Source of the DNA: Agromyces tardus
Lineage (GTDB): Bacteria; Actinomycetota; Actinomycetes; Actinomycetales; Microbacteriaceae
Assembly (NCBI RefSeq): GCF_003710805.1
Contig: NZ_RHHB01000003.1
Span: 1-64,000, forward strand
Direction: 5' to 3'
Length of the DNA stretch: 64,000 bases
In this document: one piece after another, positions 8,045 to 18,322 of the stretch
How positions within the stretch are numbered: position 1 is the stretch's first letter
How the letters are laid out: every line of letters begins with the position of its first letter
The notes under the pieces: model-generated
Database searches by the model: none
What the model was told of the DNA's origin: nothing
What the model saw: the letters and a program-made list of their open reading frames with translations, nothing else
Program-made: the position numbers and the translations under genes

Positions 8045-8749
8045 TCAGGCCTGCGCGGGGGTGACGCCCGTGATGGGGCGCGGGACGTCCCGGTTCGGCG
8101 CCCCGCGACGGGCCGCGGCATCCGCTCGCCGTACCGCGAACAGCGGGATCGCGTAGCCGCAGAGCGGCCCGATGAGCACCGCGAATGCCACCGTGCCGAT
8201 GCCGACGTTGCCGCCGAGCAGCCAGCCGGCCGCGAGCACGGTCAGCTCGATGCCGGTGCGCACGATCCAGATGCGCACGCCCGTGCGGCGGTGCAGGCCC
8301 GTCATGAGGCCGTCGCGCGGACCGGGGCCGAAGTGGGCTCCGATGTAGAGGCCGGTCGCGGCGGCGAGCACGAGGATGCCGGAGGCGAGCAGCACGATGC
8401 GCAGCCACAGGTCGAGGCCCGTGGGGATGAGCCACAGGCCCACGTCGGCAGCGGGCCCGACGATGAGCGCGTTCATGATCGTGCCGAAGCCCGGCTTCTG
8501 GCGGATCGGGATCCACAGCAGCAGCACGACCGCGCTCGTGAGGATCGTGATGAGCCCGAACCCGAGGCCGGTCTGCTTCGCGATTCCCTGGGTGAGCACG
8601 TCCCACGGGGCCACGCCGAGCTCGCCGCGCACGATGAGCGCGATGCCGATGCCGTAGAGGAAGAGGCCCGCGAAGAGCTGGACGATGCGGCGGGCGAAGA
8701 CCGGTGCGGGGTCGGCGGTGCGGAACGAGCTGAGAGTGCGGTGCGGCAT
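8045..8749 (-). CDS. yczE: YczE/YitT-type integral membrane protein
   Basis: This membrane protein of about 234 residues, with five to six predicted helices, matches the YczE group: YGIGIALIVRGELGVAPWDVL near the N-terminus and the later loop GAHFGPGPRDGLMTGL, both typical. Function is unknown in the family, although transport is suspected. ATG at 8749 is chosen because the alternative at 8767 lies inside the probable operator. It is divergent from a PLP-dependent regulator. This yczE-yczR layout is a recognised pairing in which the regulator controls the membrane protein. Confidence 0.82.
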   Translation of the reverse strand: MPHRTLSSFRTADPAPVFARRIVQLFAGLFLYGIGIALIVRGELGVAPWDVLTQGIAKQTGLGFGLITILTSAVVLLLWIPIRQKPGFGTIMNALIVGPAADVGLWLIPTGLDLWLRIVLLASGILVLAAATGLYIGAHFGPGPRDGLMTGLHRRTGVRIWIVRTGIELTVLAAGWLLGGNVGIGTVAFAVLIGPLCGYAIPLFAVRRADAAARRGAPNRDVPRPITGVTPAQA

Positions 8750-8755
8750 GATGCA

Positions 8756-8795
8756 ATCCAATTCCATGATTGGCCTTTTCGCATAGATCCAATTC
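8756..8795. promoter_or_regulatory. YczR operator: direct and inverted CCAAT repeats
   Basis: ATCCAATTC occurs twice in direct orientation at 8756-8764 and 8787-8795, 31 bp apart or about three helical turns. An inverted copy of the core (ATTGG, 8769-8773) faces the first CCAAT (8758-8762) across six bases. This direct-plus-inverted pattern between divergent yczE and yczR is what MocR-type regulators bind. It overlaps both presumed promoters. Confidence 0.7.
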
Positions 8796-8814
8796 GTCTA
8801 AAGTGGCTCGCATC

Positions 8815-10260
8815 ATGGATGCCACCCTCAGTGCCCGCTCCCTCGAGAACCTGCTCGGCGACTGGCGCGGCGACGGCGGCAGCGCCTACCGTGCGCTCGC
8901 CGACCGCATCCGCCTGCTCGTGCTCGACGGGCGGATCCCCGTCGACACCCGGCTCCCCGCCGAGCGCGACCTCGCCGAACGGCTCGCGCTGAGCCGCACC
9001 ACCGTCACGGCGGCCTACCGTGAGCTCCGCGACCAGCGGCTCCTGCACAGCGTGCGCGGTTCGGGCAGCGTGGCCCGCCTCCCCGGCGCCCCCGCCATCC
9101 TGCCCGCGCCGCCGACCGCCGACTACATCGACTTCTCCAAGGCGGCGCCGCCCGGGCTGCCCTGGCTCGCGGATGTCGCGCGCGCCGCCGCCGACGACCT
9201 GCCCGGCGAGCTCGGCGGCGCCGGCTTCGACCTCGTCGGCACGCCCGCGCTGCGCGCCGCGATCGCCGACCGCTACACCGCGCGGGGACTCCCCACGCAC
9301 CCCGAGCAGATCATGGTCACGATCGGCGCCCAGCACGCCATCGCCCTGCTCTCACGTGCGCTCATCGGACGCGGCGACCGCGCGCTCATCGAGGCGCCCA
9401 CGTACCCGCACGCCTACGAAGCGCTGCGCGCGGCGGGCGCGCGGCTCGTGACCGTGCCCGTCGAACCGCGCGACGGCGGCGCCGACGGCTTCGGCGCGGT
9501 CGACGAGGTCGAGGCGCTGACCCGCGCCATCCGGCATTCGAACCCCGTCGCCGCCTACCTCATGCCGGACTTCCAGAACCCGACGGGTCGGTCCCTCAGC
9601 GCCGACGCCCGCGAGCGGGTGCTCGACGCGGCCGCCCGCCAGGGCACGGTCGTGATCGCCGACGAGACGACGGCCGAGCTCGACATCGACCGCGGCCTCG
9701 ACCTCGCCCCGCTCGCCGCCTACGGGCCGGCGGTCATGATCGGATCGGTGGGCAAGACGGTGTGGGGCGGCATCCGCGTGGGCTGGATCCGCGCCGAGCG
9801 GCCGCTCCTGCGCCGCCTGCTCGCCGTGCGTTCTCCCAACGACCTCGGCACGCCCATCATGGAGCAGCTCATGGTCACCCGGCTCCTGGACCGCATGGAC
9901 GACATCCTCGAGCTGCGCCGCGAGCAGCTGCGCGCCGGCCGCGACCGGCTCGAGTCGCTGCTCGCGGGCGCCTTCCCCGACTGGCACGTGCCGCACGTCG
10001 ACGGCGGCATCGTCACGTGGGTGGGCCTCGGCGCCCCGGTGAGCTCGCAGCTCGCGCTCGCCGCGCGCTCGCAGGGGCTCATCATCGCGGCGGGCCCGCG
10101 CTTCGGCATCGACGGGGCGTTCGAGCGGTTCCTGCGCCTGCCCATCTGCTACTCCGCCGAGACGACGGATGCCGCGGTGCAGGCGCTCTCCCGGGCGTGG
10201 GGCGCGCTCGCGCGCACCCCCGTTCCCGCCGACCAGGGCGTGCTCGGCGCGGTCGTCTGA
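8815..10260 (+). CDS. yczR: MocR-family PLP-dependent regulator, YczR-like
   Basis: This 481-residue regulator has a GntR winged helix (about 25-90: AYRALADRIRLLVLDGRIP, then SRTTVTAAYRELRDQRLL) fused to an aminotransferase-fold domain. The PLP lysine is expected at K314 in SVGKTVWGG, and the NPTGRSL motif of fold-type I aminotransferases is present near residue 260. It should act as a transcription factor that senses PLP or an amino compound. The ATG at 8815 gives a conventional N-terminus; a longer frame from 8770 would run through the operator. It is divergent from yczE, its likely target. Confidence 0.85.
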   Translation: MDATLSARSLENLLGDWRGDGGSAYRALADRIRLLVLDGRIPVDTRLPAERDLAERLALSRTTVTAAYRELRDQRLLHSVRGSGSVARLPGAPAILPAPPTADYIDFSKAAPPGLPWLADVARAAADDLPGELGGAGFDLVGTPALRAAIADRYTARGLPTHPEQIMVTIGAQHAIALLSRALIGRGDRALIEAPTYPHAYEALRAAGARLVTVPVEPRDGGADGFGAVDEVEALTRAIRHSNPVAAYLMPDFQNPTGRSLSADARERVLDAAARQGTVVIADETTAELDIDRGLDLAPLAAYGPAVMIGSVGKTVWGGIRVGWIRAERPLLRRLLAVRSPNDLGTPIMEQLMVTRLLDRMDDILELRREQLRAGRDRLESLLAGAFPDWHVPHVDGGIVTWVGLGAPVSSQLALAARSQGLIIAAGPRFGIDGAFERFLRLPICYSAETTDAAVQALSRAWGALARTPVPADQGVLGAVV

Positions 10261-10270
10261 TCCGCCCGCC

Positions 10271-10344
10271 GGTCGAGTCGGCCGCAGGCCGTATCGAGAC
10301 CCTGCCGCCCGCCGGTCGAGTAGGCCGCAGGCCGTATCGAGACC
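10271..10344. repeat. Two tandem copies of an imperfect palindromic element
   Basis: GGTCGAG-T(C/A)GGCCGCAGGCC-GTATCGAGACC occurs at 10271-10301 and again at 10314-10344, with a 43-bp period. Each copy can fold (GGTC...GACC outer arms, GGCC...GGCC inner arms around GCA). The copies sit between the convergent yczR and MFS genes, where they may terminate transcription. The same ends (GGTCTCGATACG / CTACTCGACC) appear inside hutI at 46634-46719, so this is a dispersed REP-like family. Confidence 0.8.
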
Positions 10345-10369
10345 CAGCCGATGGCTCGGCGCCCGAACC

Positions 10370-11902
10370 TCAGTGCGCGACCACCGGCTCGGCCGCGGCA
10401 TCCGCCGACGCCTGACCGTGCGTCGCGACCGACAGACCGTCGCCCTTGCGCCGGAACAGCAGTGCGGCGATCACGGCGCCCGCTGCGAAGAACGCGGCGC
10501 CCCACATGTACGCCACCGCGTAGCTGTGGATCGCGGCATCCGCGAGCACCTGCTCGGTCGGCGGCGTGTGGCTCGCGACGTAGTCGGTCGCGGCGGTCGC
10601 GGCGAGCGTGTTGAGCAGCGCCGTGCCGATCGATCCGCCGACCTGCTGGCTCGTGTTGACCGTCGCGGAGGCGACGCCCGCGAACGAGCGGTCGACCCCG
10701 AGCGTGGCGGTCTGCATCGACGCGGGCATGATCGAGCCCATGCCGAAGCCGATGATCATGAGCGGCGGCAGGATGTTCGCCGCGTAGCTGCTGTCGGCAT
10801 CGAGGAGGGTGAGCAGCGCCATGCCGCTCGCCGCGAGCACCATGCCGATGGGCACCATGACCTTCGGGCCGAAGCGCGGCACGAAGAGGTTCGTCGACAG
10901 CTGCGCGGCGAGCACGAGCATCGCGATCATCGGCAGGAACGCGAGGCCGGTCTGGATCGGCGAGTAGCCGAGCGAGGTCTGCAGGTAGTACGTGACGAAC
11001 AGGAAGATGCCGAACATGCCCGCACCCGCGATGAGCACCGAGAGGTAGGCGGCGCCGCGGTTGCGGTCGAGCACGATCGAGAGCGGCAGCAGCGGGTGGG
11101 CGGCGACGCGCTGCCACACCACGAAGAGCACGAGCAGCACACCGGATGCCACGAGCATGCCCCAGGTGTACGGGGAGTCCCAGCCCTCGGTCTCGGCGTT
11201 CGAGAAGCCGTAGACGAGCAGGAACAGCGCGCCGGAGACGAGCGCGGTGCCCGGGATGTCGAGCTTCGGGCGCGGGCCCGTGCGGGCCACGTGGCGCACG
11301 AAGAGGATCGCACCGACGACGGCGACCGCGGCGATGGCCACGTTGATGTACAGGTTCCAGCGCCAGTCGAGCTTCTCGGTGAGGAGGCCGCCGAGCAGCA
11401 GGCCGATGGCGCCGCCGGCTCCCGCGATGGCGCCGAACACGCCGAACGCGCGGGCGCGCTCCTTGGGGATCGTGAACGTCGTCGTGAGCACTGCGAGCGC
11501 GGTCGGGGCGAGCAGGGCGCCGAACGCACCCTGCAGGGCGCGAGCACCGACGAGCACCTCGAAGGTGGGCGCGGCGCCGCCGATCGCCGAGGCGATCGCG
11601 AAGCCGATGAGCCCGAGGATGAACGTGCGCTTGCGGCCCCAGAGGTCGGAGAGCCGCCCGCCGAGCAGGAGCAGGCTGCCGAAGGCGAGGGAGTAGGCGG
11701 TGATGATCCACTGGCGCTGGCCGTCGGAGAACCCGAGGTCGGCCTGTGCCGCCGGGAGGGCGATGTTCACGACCGTGGCGTCGAGCACCACCATGAGCTG
11801 GGCGAGGGCGACGGTCGCGAGGGTCCACCACCTGCGGGAGGGGGCCGCGGGCGCGACGGCCTGCGTGGTCGGATCGGCGGAAACGGAAGTCATGGGCGCC
11901 AC
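10370..11902 (-). CDS. DHA2-family MFS drug exporter
   Basis: This 510-residue, 14-helix major facilitator protein belongs to the EmrB/QacA (DHA2) group, proton-driven exporters of drugs or other amphipathic compounds. Motif A is GGRLSDLWGRKRT (about 81-93), and the antiporter motif C region is GAIAGAGGAIGLLLGGLL. The QRQWIITAYSLAFGSLLLL entry to helix 2 is typical. It is divergent from a TetR gene 92 bp away, which suggests drug-responsive repression. An ATG four codons downstream (11893) is an alternative start. Confidence 0.88.
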   Translation of the reverse strand: MAPMTSVSADPTTQAVAPAAPSRRWWTLATVALAQLMVVLDATVVNIALPAAQADLGFSDGQRQWIITAYSLAFGSLLLLGGRLSDLWGRKRTFILGLIGFAIASAIGGAAPTFEVLVGARALQGAFGALLAPTALAVLTTTFTIPKERARAFGVFGAIAGAGGAIGLLLGGLLTEKLDWRWNLYINVAIAAVAVVGAILFVRHVARTGPRPKLDIPGTALVSGALFLLVYGFSNAETEGWDSPYTWGMLVASGVLLVLFVVWQRVAAHPLLPLSIVLDRNRGAAYLSVLIAGAGMFGIFLFVTYYLQTSLGYSPIQTGLAFLPMIAMLVLAAQLSTNLFVPRFGPKVMVPIGMVLAASGMALLTLLDADSSYAANILPPLMIIGFGMGSIMPASMQTATLGVDRSFAGVASATVNTSQQVGGSIGTALLNTLAATAATDYVASHTPPTEQVLADAAIHSYAVAYMWGAAFFAAGAVIAALLFRRKGDGLSVATHGQASADAAAEPVVAH

Positions 11903-11994
11903 TCTATACGAGACTTGCCAGTTTCGGATATGAACAGTTCTTGAAGTAACATGGCAGCAACACCCGCGACCCGCGAGACACGGAGAGGACCGCG

Positions 11995-12681
11995 ATGACG
12001 CAGCTCGACTCCACGGCCGAGGCCGCCGACGTCACTCCTGCCGCGCCCGCCGTGAAGCTCGGTCGCCGTCGCGACCACAGCCGCGACCCCGAGATCCTCG
12101 ACGCGGCCATCGACGTGCTCGCCGAGACCGGTTTCGACGGCATGACCATCGACATGGTCGCGGCGCGCGCCAAGGCCGGCAAGGCCACGATCTACCGGCG
12201 ATGGCCGTCCAAGGCCGACCTTGTGCTCGACGCCGTCGCCTGCATGAAGGCCGGCGAGCTCGACCCCGAGCGCCTGCCCGACACCGGCACGCTGCGCGGC
12301 GACCTCGTCGCCATGATCCGGCCGCGCTCCATCGAGGAGGGCGAGCGCAAGCTGCGCATCATGGGCGGCCTGTTCGGCATGATCTCGAGCTCGCCCGAGT
12401 TGGCGGATGCCGCGCACGCGGCCCTCATCGAGCCGCGCGCCGCCGTGAACCGACTCTTCCTGCAACGGGCGATCGACCGCGGCGAGGTCTCCCCGGACTG
12501 CGACGTCGAGACGATCGCCAAGCTCACGCCCGCGATGGCGGCGTTCCGCCTGCTCATCGAGAAGCGCCCGGTCGACGCCGAGTTCCTGCTGTCGCTCATC
12601 GACGGGGTGATCCTGCCGGCGGCGGGCATCGGCCATGGGGCACCGCCCGCGACGCAGGCGGGGCAGGCGCGCTCGCGATGA
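11995..12681 (+). CDS. TetR/AcrR-family transcriptional repressor
   Basis: This 228-residue protein has a TetR DNA-binding domain (about residues 25-75: ILDAAIDVLAETGFDGMTID, then AKAGKATIYRRWPSKADLV) and a helical ligand-binding domain behind it. It is divergent from the MFS exporter at 10370-11902, so it probably represses that gene and perhaps its own, with release by an exported drug. The gap carries AT-rich sequence with GAACAGTTC, a 9-bp palindrome that could be part of the operator, but the evidence is thin. GAGAGGACCGCG precedes the ATG as ribosome site. Confidence 0.88.
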   Translation: MTQLDSTAEAADVTPAAPAVKLGRRRDHSRDPEILDAAIDVLAETGFDGMTIDMVAARAKAGKATIYRRWPSKADLVLDAVACMKAGELDPERLPDTGTLRGDLVAMIRPRSIEEGERKLRIMGGLFGMISSSPELADAAHAALIEPRAAVNRLFLQRAIDRGEVSPDCDVETIAKLTPAMAAFRLLIEKRPVDAEFLLSLIDGVILPAAGIGHGAPPATQAGQARSR

Positions 12682-12705
12682 GCGGCGCGCCGTCGCCGCG
12701 GGAGA

Positions 12706-12731
12706 CCCGGCGCCGGTAGGGCGACGCCGGG
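12706..12731. terminator. Hairpin terminator between convergent genes
   Basis: CCCGGCG (12706-12712) pairs with CGCCGGG (12725-12731) around a 12-base loop, between the end of the TetR gene (12681) and the end of the chaplin-like gene (12743). No T-tract. It is suitably placed to stop both transcripts. Confidence 0.55.
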
Positions 12732-12742
12732 CCTCCACCCGA

Positions 12743-13768
<1,026 letters not shown>

Positions 13769-13858
13769 GGTTCAGTTCTCCTGACTGGTTGGGAAATGTC
13801 GCTCCCGGTGGGAGCGATGACCGTGTCCGCCTGCGCGCAGGCAGGCGGGCGGTTCCCG

Positions 13859-14923
13859 TCAGTCAGGGGTGGTGTCGGTGTCGTACACCGGCGACGACGG
13901 CAGTTCGTCGTCGACCGAACCGAGCACGAGCGACGCGAGGGCGTCGAGATCGATGGCGCCGGATGCCGCGTCCGCGGTGTTGCCGGCCCCGGCGCCCGCC
14001 GTGCCGGCTCCCGTCGATCCGGTGACGGGCGCGTCGAGCGGCTCGCCGGGCGCAGGCGCGCCGGGCGGCCACGTGGGCGTGCCCGACCCGCCGAGCGTCG
14101 CGGAGCCCGCAGGCGCGGCGGCATCCGACACCGTGCCGGGAACGCCAGGCGGGGCGAGGTCGCGAGCGTCGGGCGCGACGACCGCGACACCGGCCGACGC
14201 CGGCACCGCGCCGGAGGCGGGTGCTTCTGGGCGGACATCGATGCCCGGTGGCGACGGCAGCACGCCGTCGCCCGGCAGCGGGCCGAGGTCGCCGACCACC
14301 CCATCGAGGGTCTCGTCGACGAGGCCGGTGATCGGCCCGAGGACGCCGCCGAGGGTGTCGTCGCCGAGCAGGGTGCCGACGATCGGAAGCCCGCCCACGA
14401 CGTCGTCGAGTGTGCCGGCCAGTGGATCCACGAGCGTTCCGGCCGGGCTGCTCGAGGCGATCGCGGAGACCGCCTCGCCCGCGCCGGCGATCGCGCCGAC
14501 GACCGCTGCGTCGACGGCGTCGACCGTCGTGCTCGCGTCATCCGCCACTCCGCCGACGGGCACCGCCGCGAGGGCGGGCTCCACGAGTGACGGCGCCGCG
14601 TCGGTCACGGTCGGCGTGACCGCAACGATCGGCTCGAGCACGGGCTCGACGGCGTCGACTGCCGTGTCGACCGTGTCGATCGCGCCGTCGAGCGTGTCGC
14701 CGACGTCGCCCACCACCGTGCCGACCGTGCCGAGCAGGCCGTCGGGCTGCTCCTCGGCCGACGCGCTCGACGGGCTCATGACGAGGCTCAACGCGATCCA
14801 GGCGGCGGCGACGCAGGCCCCGATGAGTCCGGAGCGAACGAGTGCAGCGCGAAGCAGCGGCGTGTGTCGCTGCGACTCCACTGCCCCCACCACGACCCCC
14901 CGGAAAGATGCGATCCCTCGCAC
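13859..14923 (-). CDS. Large secreted low-complexity protein, unknown function
   Basis: This 354-residue protein has one N-terminal hydrophobic helix (about 26-48, IGACVAAAWIALSLVM, then SSASA as a possible cleavage site). A long Ala/Val/Asp/Gly/Pro-rich chain without cysteine follows. Recurrent valine-rich units such as TVGTVVGDVGDTLDGAIDTV and VGGLPIVGTLLGDDTLGGVL suggest stacked hydrophobic repeats, and the C-terminal third is Pro/Gly-rich. I recognise no enzyme or sorting motif. It lies upstream of, and in the same direction as, the chaplin-like gene (90-bp gap), so a joint role at the cell surface is possible but unproven. Confidence 0.65.
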   Translation of the reverse strand: MRGIASFRGVVVGAVESQRHTPLLRAALVRSGLIGACVAAAWIALSLVMSPSSASAEEQPDGLLGTVGTVVGDVGDTLDGAIDTVDTAVDAVEPVLEPIVAVTPTVTDAAPSLVEPALAAVPVGGVADDASTTVDAVDAAVVGAIAGAGEAVSAIASSSPAGTLVDPLAGTLDDVVGGLPIVGTLLGDDTLGGVLGPITGLVDETLDGVVGDLGPLPGDGVLPSPPGIDVRPEAPASGAVPASAGVAVVAPDARDLAPPGVPGTVSDAAAPAGSATLGGSGTPTWPPGAPAPGEPLDAPVTGSTGAGTAGAGAGNTADAASGAIDLDALASLVLGSVDDELPSSPVYDTDTTPD

Positions 14924-15019
14924 CCTACCCCCGGTCGGGGGCCAGGGTGAAGACCCTGCACGGCACGTTCACAGGTTCCCGTGACATCCGCGGGCTGCAG
15001 TCACTGCAACAATCGAGGC

Positions 15020-18000
15020 ATGTACGTGCTCGCGAAGCTCAGCATGAAGAACCGCGCCCTCATCGCCCTCGTCACGGTGGTGGTCGCGATCTTCGGCGTC
15101 ATCTCGCTCTCGAGCCTGAAGCAGGAGCTCGCGCCCTCGATCGAGTTCCCGCAGCTGTCGATCGTCACGAGCTATCCGGGCGCGTCGCCCGACATCGTCA
15201 ACACGGATGTCTCGACGCCCATCGAGACCGCGATCCAGGGCATCACGGGGCTCGAGTCGACCTCCACGACGAGCTCGACGGGCCTGTCGCGGGTCACCGC
15301 GAGCTTCACGTACGGCACCGACCTGGCGTTCGCCGAGCAGAAGCTGCTCTCCGCGGTGAACCGCATCTCGGGCGACCTGCCCGAGGACGTGGATCCGCGC
15401 GTCATCGCGCTGAGCTTCGACGACTTCCCGGTCATCCAGGTCGCCGTCACGGGCGCCGACGACGCGGCGACGCTCTCCGACGAGCTCACGCGCACGACCC
15501 TTCCCGAGCTCCGCGACCTCGACGGCGTGCGCGATGCGGCGCTCGTCGGCGACGTCGGCCAGCGCGTGACGATCACGCCCGACCCCGAGAAGCTCGCGGC
15601 GCTCGGCCTCACCCAGCAGGCCATCCGCGACGCGCTCGCGCAGAACGGCCTGCTCATCCCGGCGGGTTCGATCACCGAGGGCGACCGGACGTTCGCCGTG
15701 CAGACCGGCGTGCGCATCCAGAGCGTCGACGAGGTGGCGGCGCTGCCCGTGCTCGGTGCGACCGAGCAGCAGGCGGCGCCGGCTGTGCCCGGCGCGGGCG
15801 CAGGAGCGTTCCCCGGAGGGGACGCCGCTGCAGCCGCCGCGGCCACGGTGAGCGTGCCCGTCGCGGCGACGATCGCCGACGTGGCATCCGTCGAGCTCAC
15901 CGAGAACCCCGTGACGAGCATCTCGCGCGTGAACGGGGAGCCCGCGCTCACGATCTCGGTCACGAAGCTGCCGGCGGCCAACACCGTCGAGGTGTCGAAC
16001 GCGGTGCGCGACCTGTTGCCCGACCTCGAGTCGGCGCTCGACACGACCAACCCCGGCGCCACCTTCACGGTCGTGTTCGACCAGGCGCCCTACATCGAGC
16101 GCTCGATCGAGTCGCTCGCCACCGAGGGCCTGCTCGGCCTGCTGTTCGCGGTCATCGTCATCCTGATCTTCCTGATGTCGGTGCGGGCCACGCTCGTCAC
16201 GGCCATCTCGATCCCGACGTCGGTGCTCATCACGTTCATCGGGCTGCAGGTCGCCGACTACACCCTCAACGTGCTCACGCTCGGCGCGCTCACGATCGCC
16301 ATCGGCCGCGTGGTCGACGACTCGATCGTCGTCATCGAGAACATCAAGCGGCACCTCGTCGCGGGCTCCGACAAGGCGTCGACGATCGTGCGCGCCGTGC
16401 GCGAGGTCGCCGGGGCGGTCACCGCATCGACGATCACGACCGTGGCGGTGTTCCTGCCCATCGCGCTCGTCGAGGGCGTCACGGGCGAGCTGTTCCGCCC
16501 GTTCTCGCTCACGGTCACGATCGCGCTGCTCGCGTCGCTGCTCGTGTCGCTCACGATCGTGCCGGTGCTCGCGTACTGGTTCCTGAAGCCCGCGAAGCCG
16601 CACCAGCACGCCGACGCGGGCGAAGCCGCGGCCGCGGCATTCGTCGACGAGGAGAGCCCCGCGCAGGCCGTCGACGAGCTCGAGCACCCCTCTCGCCTGC
16701 AGCGCGGCTACCTGCCGATCCTGCGCTGGACGCTCAAGCACGCCGGCGTCACGATGATCATCGCCGTGCTCGTGCTCGCCGGCACAGTGGCGATCATCCC
16801 GCTCATGAAGACGAACTTCCTCGGATCGTCGGGCCAGAACACGTTCCGCGTCACGCAGGAGCTGCCGGTGGGCACGAGCCTCGACGCGCTCGACGCGGCC
16901 TCGCAGCCGGTGGAGCAGGTCATCCGCGACACCGAGGGCGTCGAGACCGTGCAGACCTCGATCGGCTCGGGCGGCAGCAGCCTCGCGGCCGCGTTCGGCG
17001 GCGGCAGCTCCGCCACGATCACCTACTCGGTCACGACCGACGAATCCGCCGACCAGGAGGCGCTGCAGGCCGACGTGCGCGAGGAGCTCGACGCGCTCGA
17101 CGATGCGGGCGAGATCACGCTCGCCGCCCAGAGCGGCTTCGGCGCGTCGAACGACATCGCCGTCGACATCACGGCGTCGAACGCGGCGGACCTGCAGGCC
17201 GCCACCGATGCCGTCGTCACCGAGCTCGACGGGCTCGACTCGCTGAGCCAGGTCACGTCCAACCTCTCGGCGTCGCAGCCGTACGTCGCCGTCGAGGTGA
17301 ACCGGGCGGATGCGGCGGCCGCGGGCTACTCCGAGGTCGCCCTCGGCAGCGTGGTGTCGGCCGCGATGTCGCCGCAGCCGGCCGGCTCGGTCGTGATCGA
17401 CGAACAGACCCTCACGATCTACCTCGCCTCCGACGAGCCGCCGGCGTCGATCGACGAGCTCTCGGCGCTCGAGATCCCGACGCCCACGGGTCCTGTGCGG
17501 CTCGACGAGCTCGCGACCGTCGAGCAGACCGACGGCCCGGCATCCGTCACGACCGTGCAGGGTCTGCGCAGCGCGACCGTCTCGGCCACGCCGAACAGCG
17601 ACGACCTCGGCACCGCGAGCGCCGACGTGGCGGCCGCACTCGACGCGGTCGACCTGCCCGAGGGCACCTCGGCGTCGGTCGGCGGCGTCACCGCCGACCA
17701 GCAGGAGTCGTTCTCGCAGCTCGGCCTCGCGCTGCTCGCGGCGATCCTCATCGTCTACATCGTGATGGTCGCGACGTTCCGCTCGCTGCGCCAGCCCCTG
17801 CTGCTGCTCGTGTCGGTGCCCTTCGCGGCGACGGGCGCGATCCTGCTGCAGGTCGTCACGGGCATCCCGCTCGGCGTCGCGTCGCTCGTCGGCGTGCTCA
17901 TGCTCGTGGGCATCGTCGTGACGAACGCGATCGTGCTCATCGACCTCGTGAACCAGTACCGCGATCGCGGCATGACGGTGCGCGACGCGCTGCTGCACGG

Positions 18001-18322
18001 TGCCTCGCGCCGACTGCGGCCCATCCTCATGACGGCGCTCGCGACGATCTTCGCGCTCCTGCCCCTCGCGATCGGGCTCACGGGCAGCGGCGGGTTCATC
18101 TCGCAGCCGCTCGCGCTCGTCGTGATCGGCGGTCTGCTCTCGTCGACCGTGCTCACGCTGCTCGTGCTGCCGGCGCTGTACGACCTCGTCGAGGGGCGCC
18201 GCGAGCGTCGGGATGCGAAGCGCGCGGCGAAGGCCGAGGCGGCAGGGGCGGCGGGCTCGGCGGATGACACGACGCCACCCGCCGGGCCGGATGCCGCGGC
18301 ATCCGCCGACGCCGTGATCTAG
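15020..18322 (+). CDS. RND-superfamily efflux permease (AcrB/HAE1-like)
   Basis: This 1,100-residue inner-membrane exporter has the two-fold RND layout: helix 1, a large extracellular loop, helices 2-6, then the same again. Diagnostic stretches are RVVDDSIVVIENIKRHLV (about 434-451), MTALATIFALLPLAIGL near the end and VGIVVTNAIVLIDLVNQYRD. It would move substrate out using the proton gradient; substrate unknown. No periplasmic adaptor gene lies nearby, fitting a monoderm cell where the pump works alone. The ATG at 15020 places helix 1 normally; a 13-codon extension to 14981 lacks support. Its end contains a complete GGATGCCGCGGCATCC palindrome within coding sequence. Confidence 0.9.
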   Translation: MYVLAKLSMKNRALIALVTVVVAIFGVISLSSLKQELAPSIEFPQLSIVTSYPGASPDIVNTDVSTPIETAIQGITGLESTSTTSSTGLSRVTASFTYGTDLAFAEQKLLSAVNRISGDLPEDVDPRVIALSFDDFPVIQVAVTGADDAATLSDELTRTTLPELRDLDGVRDAALVGDVGQRVTITPDPEKLAALGLTQQAIRDALAQNGLLIPAGSITEGDRTFAVQTGVRIQSVDEVAALPVLGATEQQAAPAVPGAGAGAFPGGDAAAAAAATVSVPVAATIADVASVELTENPVTSISRVNGEPALTISVTKLPAANTVEVSNAVRDLLPDLESALDTTNPGATFTVVFDQAPYIERSIESLATEGLLGLLFAVIVILIFLMSVRATLVTAISIPTSVLITFIGLQVADYTLNVLTLGALTIAIGRVVDDSIVVIENIKRHLVAGSDKASTIVRAVREVAGAVTASTITTVAVFLPIALVEGVTGELFRPFSLTVTIALLASLLVSLTIVPVLAYWFLKPAKPHQHADAGEAAAAAFVDEESPAQAVDELEHPSRLQRGYLPILRWTLKHAGVTMIIAVLVLAGTVAIIPLMKTNFLGSSGQNTFRVTQELPVGTSLDALDAASQPVEQVIRDTEGVETVQTSIGSGGSSLAAAFGGGSSATITYSVTTDESADQEALQADVREELDALDDAGEITLAAQSGFGASNDIAVDITASNAADLQAATDAVVTELDGLDSLSQVTSNLSASQPYVAVEVNRADAAAAGYSEVALGSVVSAAMSPQPAGSVVIDEQTLTIYLASDEPPASIDELSALEIPTPTGPVRLDELATVEQTDGPASVTTVQGLRSATVSATPNSDDLGTASADVAAALDAVDLPEGTSASVGGVTADQQESFSQLGLALLAAILIVYIVMVATFRSLRQPLLLLVSVPFAATGAILLQVVTGIPLGVASLVGVLMLVGIVVTNAIVLIDLVNQYRDRGMTVRDALLHGASRRLRPILMTALATIFALLPLAIGLTGSGGFISQPLALVVIGGLLSSTVLTLLVLPALYDLVEGRRERRDAKRAAKAEAAGAAGSADDTTPPAGPDAAASADAVI

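Noticed and set aside
11903-11994. GAACAGTTC and TGCCA/TGGCA repeats as TetR operator between the MFS and TetR genes
   Set aside because: Both are short, and the second is spaced too widely; not convincing enough to list as a site.
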